A stretch of DNA of 64,000 nt from Candolleomyces eurysporus (Eukaryota; Basidiomycota; Agaricomycetes; Agaricales; Psathyrellaceae), in NCBI GenBank assembly GCA_027579435.1, contig JANBPK010001485.1, forward strand, positions 16,877 to 80,876. The letters are read 5' to 3'. Every line of letters begins with the position of its first letter. The stretch's first letter is position 1. The position numbers and the translations under genes were made by a program. Positions 57,713 through 64,000 of this stretch are shown in pieces. The notes beneath the pieces were generated by a model that had not been told where the DNA came from, did not search any database, and saw only the letters and a list, made by a program, of their open reading frames with translations.

Positions 57713-58924
57713 ATGCAAGGTTTCAACAAGTGTGTATCCTTTCACTACCGCAGCACAATTGCAGCTAATAGCATCAGATACTATCCCCCAGACTGGGAAC
57801 CATCCAAAGGAGGGCTAAACAAGTATCATGGTATCGCTGAGTTGCAGTTTGGTGTCGCCTGAACCTGCTGCTGACCGCAGTACTCTTCAGGGAAGCATGC
57901 TTTAGGCGACAGAGCTCGCAAGCTCGATCAAGGTATCCTCATAACGCGGTTCGAACTGCCATTTAACATCTGGTGGTAAGTTGCATCGAGACCGATCATA
58001 AGCTCTCCGACTGAACCCTTCCCCTTAGTGGAACATGCAACAACCACATTGGAATGGGAGTTCGCTACAACGCCGAGAAGAAGAAGATAGGAAACTACTA
58101 TTCCACTCCCATCTTTTCATTCCGCTGCAAATGTCACCTCTGTGACGGGTGGTTTGAAATCCAGACAGACCCAAAGGTGCGTCCCCAGGTCCGCAGCCAA
58201 GTCGCTGTTCTAGCCCGTTCACACACATCCCTGCTCCTCTTCCCGATAGAATACTCGCTACGTTGTGACCTCGGGCGCACGCCGAAAGGAAGAAGACTGG
58301 GACCCAGAAGAAAACGGGGGCTTCGCCGTTCATGGCCAGTTCTCTAGTATAATCTCTCCAAGTCGAGCTCACTGATCAGATATCCCTATAGACACCGACA
58401 AAGAGGGAGCTCCAATCGACCCGCTAGCCGCTCTAGAAAAGACAGCGGATGCAGAACGTTTAATGAACGATGTCCAGAAACCCCGGATAGAAGCACTCCA
58501 ATCCGTCTCTGATCACTACAACTCAGATCCGTACACGCTGTCCTTGAAAGCGCGTAAACGGTTTAGAGAGGAAAAGAAGGTCGAACAGCAAAAGAGGAAG
58601 GCAGACGACAGTTTGAAGGGTCGTTACGGTCTTCCTTCTTCGTTGAATCTCCTCGAAGATGACGAACAGACCAAAGAAGACGCCAAAGCCCTCTGGCTCA
58701 AGGAGAAACAAAAGTATATTCCACAGGAACAAACCAAGCGACGGAAGCTCTCCTCCGAAATCGTCACAGTGCGGGGCTCATCGTCTTCTTCTTCCTCCTC
58801 ACGATCCGCCTCATCGGCAAACCCAGTCTCTTCCCTTCGTGCCAAGATATTGCAGAACACGGCTGCTAAACGATCTACGGCTTTTGGTTCAATATCTTCT
58901 GGCTCACTTGGTCCGAAAGGGTAG
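57713..58924 (+). CDS. CCDC130/Saf4-type splicing factor (CWC16/Yju2 family)
   Basis: A nuclear spliceosome-associated protein. The first exon is tiny (MQGFNK, 57713-57729), then YYPPDWEPSKGGLNKYHG, KHALGDRARKLDQGILITRF, ELPFNIWCGTCNNHIGMGVR, YNAEKKKIGNYYSTPIFSFR, CKCHLCDGWFEIQTDPKNTR, YVVTSGARRKEEDWDPEENG: an almost textbook family start, with the two zinc-type Cys pairs in CGTCNNH and CKCHLC. After DTDKEGAPIDPLAALEK comes a coiled-coil, charged C-terminus (ARKRFREEKKVEQQKRKADD) and a Ser-rich end (SSSSSSSSRSAS) followed by LRAKILQNTAAKR. TAG is at 58922-58924. There are five introns. The sequence is closer to CCDC130/Saf4 than to Yju2 (MSERKVLNKYYPPDFDP-type start). Confidence 0.94.
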
Positions 58925-59389
58925 GAACCCCCCAACTTCGTTTATTGATTGTTCCGTAGTCCGTAGTGCTGTCATTTCAATAAAATACTCATACCTTGTT
59001 CGACACCCGGTGTGTAAATAGCGATCAATCCAACCAACGTGAGGTGAGAGTGTCAGCAAGAAATCGATAGCAAGTACAACAACTAAAATACAACACAGCG
59101 GGTGGGTGTAGACGGGAGATAGTACTAGTAACAGTAGAGAGGACGATAGGACGAGAAACGGCGCCGAGATATAAACAAACAAAAGAAACCGATTCCGGAG
59201 GACAATAAAATAGCCTAAGATGGTAGAAATTAGGGGAGAGATATCAGAGTACTAACAAAAGCAAGTGGAGACATGATATAAGAAATAAGAAAAGCGAGGA
59301 GAGATCTCAAAGGGCAGGAGTGCGGAAAAAGCAAGCCGAAAACAGCAATAACGAATAGATATGCGTAAAGCGGAAGATTAGCAGCAAAT
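58925..59389. other. convergent intergenic region
   Basis: 465 bp with no gene supported; expected to hold the 3' untranslated regions of CCDC130 and the Swi1-like gene. Confidence 0.5.
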
Positions 59390-62300
59390 TTACTGGTTGA
59401 AGATGGCCCACGGATGATCAAAGGTATTCATCGTTCCCTCCCATTTCCATTCGTTGGACTGGTAATACGCCGACTCCCCTCCGTCAATCTCCTTATATGT
59501 TCCCAACCGCAAAGCATCCGAGACATCCTCCAACTTCGGGTCCATTTTCATGGATGTTGAGACACCAGAAAGATGATGTCCACCAACATCCGACTCTGAA
59601 ATGTTCGATTCGGGGCTGGGATTTGTCGACGATGATGAGGATACGAGCTCTGGGGTGTCGACCTTGGTGTCCTCTTCGTCACCAACGTTGGAAAAATCAA
59701 AGAATTCGTCAAATAGGGACGCAGCAGGCTGCGGAGAAGGTTCCCTCCCGTTGGCGTTGGACAAATCAGATCCAAATCCGCTCCCACTGGCCTCGCCGCC
59801 TTCTGAAGGACCACACCCCTTCAACAGCATCGAGAGAGTCTCCGTGAGATCGCTGGCCATGGCCAGTGAGTCTTGCCCTTCTGTATTGGTTGTGTTGTCG
59901 ATCAACTCTTGCATTCGTTCCATGAAGAACTGCGACGCATCATCCTCCGACTTGATATGCGAGATCTGACTCGACATGCCCGGCNTTTTTATCGAGAGGG
60001 GCAGTTTCGGAGAGTGGCTGCTCCGTGTCAGATGGCTCCATCTTTGCTCTCTTCGGAGGTGAAGGCCCATTGGCAACACCGTTCATATCTCCACCTGATC
60101 CGGGGCTCGGTCCTGCCTGACCAGACGTTTCTTCATCCCTTGGGCGTTTAATGCTCGCGTTGGCTTGCACGGGAGTCGATAAAGCTTCTGGTGATGCTTG
60201 GGATTGAGGAGTAGCCGCAGAGCCCCCAGCTGCCGGTGACTGTGGCATAGCCTTCGATTGACGTCGTTGTTTGGTAGGCACAGGTTTCGGTTTCGGTGTT
60301 GGTTTGCTCTTCGGGGACTTGGGCGCCTGAGGAGAAGCCACCATGGCACTTGGCGTAGGCGCACTGGGAGGCGTCGATGCAGCGGCCGCGGGAGACGGGC
60401 TCTGCATGATCTTACCAGGAGTCAAGGCCGAAGCAGCATGAGGTTGCTTCGTGTTACGGCGGGCAGGTGGAGGGGCGTTCAGAGATGGTGGAGGGCGAAG
60501 CTGTTGCGCAGGTAGAAGAGGGGTGGTTTGCTGGGGCTGTCCTTGAGGCGTTGGGATGGAAGAGGGGGGTGGCTGAGAGGAGGGCATAGGAGGGCGAGGG
60601 ATATCTTGAAGCGTATGAGGGGGCGGTGGCATGCCGCCCGACTGGGGTTGAGGTGGCTGCTGAAGGTGCATCGGCTGCTGCGGGAAATGTTGCTGCTGCA
60701 GGTATTCTTTCTGTCGGATAAATATCTGGTTTGCTTGCTCTCTCATCCGATTGACTTCCGGCATCATCTTTTGCAACGTTTCGAGGCCAACTATGAGGCG
60801 AGGATTGCTCGAAGAAACCAGAGTCCGCTGATAACCGACAGTGATGCCCTGCAGAGGTTGTCAATATTCTCGGTTTACTCAATATAAAGGGTTGGACTTA
60901 CGATCTCGATGCATCGTCTAACAAAACCGTCATCTCTCATTATGCAGTAGATCAATGGCAGCTTCTGGTCAAGTTCCGTGGTCATTCGGAAAAGTTGCTC
61001 CAGAACTGAATTGTATGCCGCCCTCTGGTCAGCACGAACCTCGCACGGTGGCATATTAGGAATTTCTATTCAAGGTGTTTGCTTCATCCTGCGTATAATC
61101 AATCGAACAGAGGGACTTACTTGAGTTCATGAATTCGGTTTTCCACTTTGAGACGAGAGCGATCGCCGTCTGCAATAGTTGCTCCTTTCCCCCAGCCCTT
61201 AACATCATATTCTGTTGTCCCTGTCCAGGATGTTGGCCGCCCTGTATGGATGGAACTTGTCCCTGTTGATGTTGCGGTAGTGGAGCACCAAGGGGGTTGT
61301 TGATCGGAGCACCTGGCGGGAAACCACCTGTTACTGGTTGACCGAGTAGTCGACGATCCTGCAAGTGACCGGGTACGCCCTGTCCTCCAGTGACAACTCC
61401 AAACGGCGGTGGCTGAGGTCCAGAAGGTCCGACTGTGTTACCTTGCTGCTCGCCGTTCGATGCATGTGGTGGCTGCTGACCAGCGATGTTGCCATTGCGC
61501 AAACGTTCGTTGACCTGATGATCCTGATGTGCTCGCTGCAGTGCAGCTCGATTGCCTTCGATGAAGTTGATCATCTGGTCAGGCGCTCCCATTGAGCGAA
61601 GCTCCGGCACAGTACGATGTGCAAGGGACATCATGGCCGTCATTTGATTTGGCGGGCGTACGTCCATTGGTTGGCCAGGTTGAGGAGCTTGAACCGGTTG
61701 AGGGTTGCCGCCGCCTTGTGCTCCAGGTTTGGCACCAGTGATAGCCATAGCGATTTGAGCCGGATGAGGTACTGGAGGGTGACCGGGTTCCTTGCTTTTT
61801 GTTTCAAGTTGGTTGGCGATGTACGCTGTATCGAAGTCTTGAAGATACTCCTTGTAGTTGACCGAAATGTGATGCGCCACAACGGGACCAGACTTTGGCG
61901 GTTGTCCCTCACTTCCAGGAAACGACACGAAGCCCATCTTTCCTGCAACAACGTCCCATGCACTGCTCTGTTCAATCTAATCAAAGTTGTCAGTCCCGAT
62001 TCAACAATTGCGTTCTCTAAGAATTCTGACCTTTCGGAAGCCACCTTCTCGAAAGACGGTTTGATGCAGGGCGAAAAGATCCACTTGCCGGCCTTCCATT
62101 TGCAAGCTATTGGGGTCGACCGGAATGTTTTTCTTGGTGCACCAATTCTTGAAAGCCTGTTCAAAGCGTTGACGATCCAATGGGGAGATAGTGGAGAGTA
62201 ACTGTTGGGCGAGATGAATAACGGGAGGAACATTGAGAGCCATCCCCCCGGCTACCGCATTTTGCATCTGGGGAGTCGATCGGCCAGCACCAGCCATTCC

Positions 62301-63983
62301 CTGTGAAAACGGATGCTGCCCGTTCATACTCATCGCTCCAACTGGGAAGGGCCCGCCGCTGCCGCTCGCCATGCCTCCTTGCTGCTGATTGGGACCGTGT
62401 TGAGTCAATTGCTGTTGATCCGAGCGAGGAGGCATTCCACCTGCGTTGATTGGGTGGTTTACAGGAGTCTGAGGTTTGGCAAGACCTTGGCCGATAGCCC
62501 CTGCCTGAAGCTGGGGGGTTTGGGATGGTTGCATAGGCGCCGGCTTTACTCGCTGAGCGCCGTTATCGAACGGCTGAGGGTTGCCAGCCCAGCCAACTGC
62601 TCCAGCTCCATTTGCTTGTTGGGGTCTACCAAATCGCGAAAAGGAATAGTTAGAAAACATAGGATGATAGCGTTGATGGCATTTCCAACTCACGGCCCCT
62701 GCGGATTTTGAACGTTGAGTGACTGAACAATCTTGCTCAAGTATTCCTTCTTCAAGTTGACAGCCGTTTGGAGCTGCGAAAGCCGTTGTTGCTGTTCGAC
62801 TGCCATCTGACCCCCGTTCATACTGGCCTGCATCTTGATGCTGTGGATGACGTTTTCTTCGTTCTGGATAGATAGTCGAAGCTGATTGGCACGTTCTTGC
62901 AACTCGGGTATGGAGAGCGGAACACGACGCTGCGGCGCTGGTTGGTTCGATCCCATTGTACCAGGCATACCGGCGATCATGTTTGGGGGATGGGAAGGGG
63001 AGCCACGGCGAATGGCTTCATTCGGCATGCCGGATGACGCAAAGAGGTCTCCTGGGGAAGAGTGGTTGATGCCCGTGTTCACGAACGGCGGCTGCTGCTG
63101 GGGTGGTTGTTGCTGTTGTTGGGATTGATCGGGACGCTGAGGTATCTGAGAGTGGGGACTGAACTTCATGAAGTTTGGATTATGGGCAAGCATCATATCG
63201 AGCTGGCGTTGTCCGGAGGCAGGAAGACCCTGTAAGAGGTTGCGTTGTTGGGCAGCAGCGTTCATGTTGGTATTGAGCATGCCACCGAGGCTGGGAAAAC
63301 CACCCGCCATGTTACCATTTGGGGGCTGATTGGACGACTGGTCGTGGAAGGGTTGTTGTCCTCCCATATTGGGCACTCCGACACCCATACCGAACGACAT
63401 TTGCTGAGAGCCTTGGACACGGGCCATGTTCTGGTTCCTCATCATGAGTTCGTTCATCTAAGGAACAGACGTTAGCACACAGATGATTGAAATTGAGAAG
63501 GATCGTGAGGGTGTCCATGCATCATTGATAAGCGGAATAGGAAAGAGGCGAACACTCCCCAGGTAGGAGAAGGAAATATGAGAAAAGAAACGACAAGAAA
63601 CGGGTAAACACACGGGAAAGCGAGGATGAGGGAGAACCGAAGCCTGGACAACGCTAAAACTAGCGGCAACGGAGGGAAATACGGATACAAACCCCGCGTC
63701 CGGGGTCGAAACCGCTGGAAACGAGATATCGAGAGAGACCCACCTGGGACTGGGTCGGAGCCATACCAGCACCACTGCGAGGTCTAAACGGCTGCTGCAT
63801 CTGTTGTGGCCATACGTTGGGGAAACCTGGGCCAGGGTGCGAATCCAACTGCTGCTGCTGCTGCTGTTGAAGCTGCTGTTGCTGCTGGGCTTGCTGCTGC
63901 TGGACCTGCTGCTGCTGCTGCTGCTGGAGCATGTTGTAACCAGAGGGCATCATGCCGTACGGCTGGGGTTGACGATCGGCCAT
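59390..63983 (-). CDS. ARID-domain subunit of SWI/SNF, Swi1-like
   Basis: A chromatin-remodelling component binding DNA through an ARID/BRIGHT domain. The ATG at 63983 gives MADRQPQPYGMMPSGYNMLQ followed by polyQ. Long Gln/Pro/Met/Gly-rich stretches follow, with one helical piece (IPELQERANQLRLSIQNEEN ... LKKEYLSKIVQSL). The ARID domain is at about 61890-62170: LSPLDRQRF-type start, EQAFKNWCTKKNIPVDPNSL, RQVDLFALHQTVFREGGFRK, IEQSSAWDVVAGKMGFVSFP and HHISVNYKEYLQDFDTAYIA. Later comes a conserved-looking helical part (CEVRADQRAAYNSVLEQLFR, MMPEVNRMREQANQIFIRQK), a Pro/Ala-rich region, a basic stretch and an acidic C-terminus ending WKWEGTMNTFDHPWAIFNQ. The frame changes at N 59985 beside a T run; both sides are coding. 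About six introns. Swi1 assignment rests on ARID plus architecture. Confidence 0.87.
59985..59985. other. ambiguous base beside a T run, frame-breaking
   Basis: CGGCNTTTTT interrupts the Swi1-like gene. The coding frame differs on the two sides. Confidence 0.8.
63849..63928 (-). repeat. CAG-type polyglutamine microsatellite in the Swi1-like gene
   Basis: Seen on the plus strand as repeated CTG with occasional TTG/GTT interruptions. It encodes about 27 Gln with a few other residues close to the N-terminus. Confidence 0.9.
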
Positions 63984-64000
63984 TATCCGTCGGGGATGGG

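Noticed and set aside
1..64000. CRISPR array, integrase, transposon or biosynthetic gene cluster
   Set aside because: No regularly spaced repeats, transposase or integrase motifs, or polyketide/peptide synthase domains were seen; the genes are mostly ordinary housekeeping and secretory types.

Overview
The window reads as nuclear DNA of a filamentous basidiomycete, most likely a plant-biomass-degrading member of the Agaricomycetes. The reasons are dense genes with many short (about 50-65 nt) GT-AG introns, several very small exons, an endoglucanase with a fungal-type CBM1 module, GMC and GH17 enzymes, and F-box and small-secreted-protein types common in mushroom-forming fungi. I recognise about 24 protein-coding loci and one tRNA. 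No CRISPR array, insertion sequence, rRNA or intact transposon was seen. Species-level assignment is not possible from sequence reading alone.

Layout. 1-1887: 3' part of a multi-exon membrane protein of unknown function. 1980-4427 (-): OPT-family transporter. 4636-7390 (+): methionyl-tRNA synthetase with a C-terminal WHEP-like domain, divergent from the transporter. 7676-8738 (+): SARAF/TMEM66-like ER protein. 9216-11123 and 11712-13659 (+): two tandem GH5 endoglucanases, only the second with a CBM1. 14754-17446 (+): Git1-type glycerophosphoinositol permease. 17715-18130 (+): Pcc1 subunit of EKC/KEOPS. 18353-20028 (-): Ebp1/PA2G4-like protein. 20323-22249 (-): SAM methyltransferase, divergent from the complex I subunit NDUFB8 (22599-23199, +). 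23200-25265: about 2 kb without a recognisable gene.

25266-30621 (+): Caf120-like PH-domain protein of the CCR4-NOT complex. 31016-32639 (+): F-box protein, convergent with a membrane-anchored GMC oxidoreductase (32754-35373, -). 37293-42914 (+): a RhoGAP locus that appears to have two alternative first parts. 43304-44088: a degenerate tandem duplication of about 400 bp that includes the 3' end of a small secreted-protein gene (44060-44837, -). 46610-47300 (+): small cysteine-containing, probably GPI-anchored surface protein, convergent with the Golgi protein Vps74/GOLPH3 (47651-48977, -). 49417-51705 (+): type II membrane GH17 glucanase. 52112-52182 (+): tRNA-Gly(CCC). 52494-53387 (-): SH3 protein of Lsb1/Lsb2 type. 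53797-57472 (-): inositol-polyphosphate 5-phosphatase with very large inserts, divergent from splicing factor CCDC130/Saf4 (57713-58924, +). 59390-63983 (-): Swi1-like ARID subunit of SWI/SNF.

The genes do not form one pathway or a biosynthetic cluster. Local themes are cell-wall glucan and cellulose metabolism (two GH5, one GH17, GMC), phosphoinositide and Golgi traffic (Git1, Vps74, inositol 5-phosphatase) and actin/Rho control (RhoGAP, Lsb-like SH3). I saw no convincing wholly new system. The most interesting structures are frame-preserving microexons, the RhoGAP locus with two alternative starts, and the tandemly copied 3' end of the secreted-protein gene. Seven N calls lie in the window; six touch homopolymer runs, and four genes lose frame at those calls. 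These look like sequencing uncertainty rather than real lesions.
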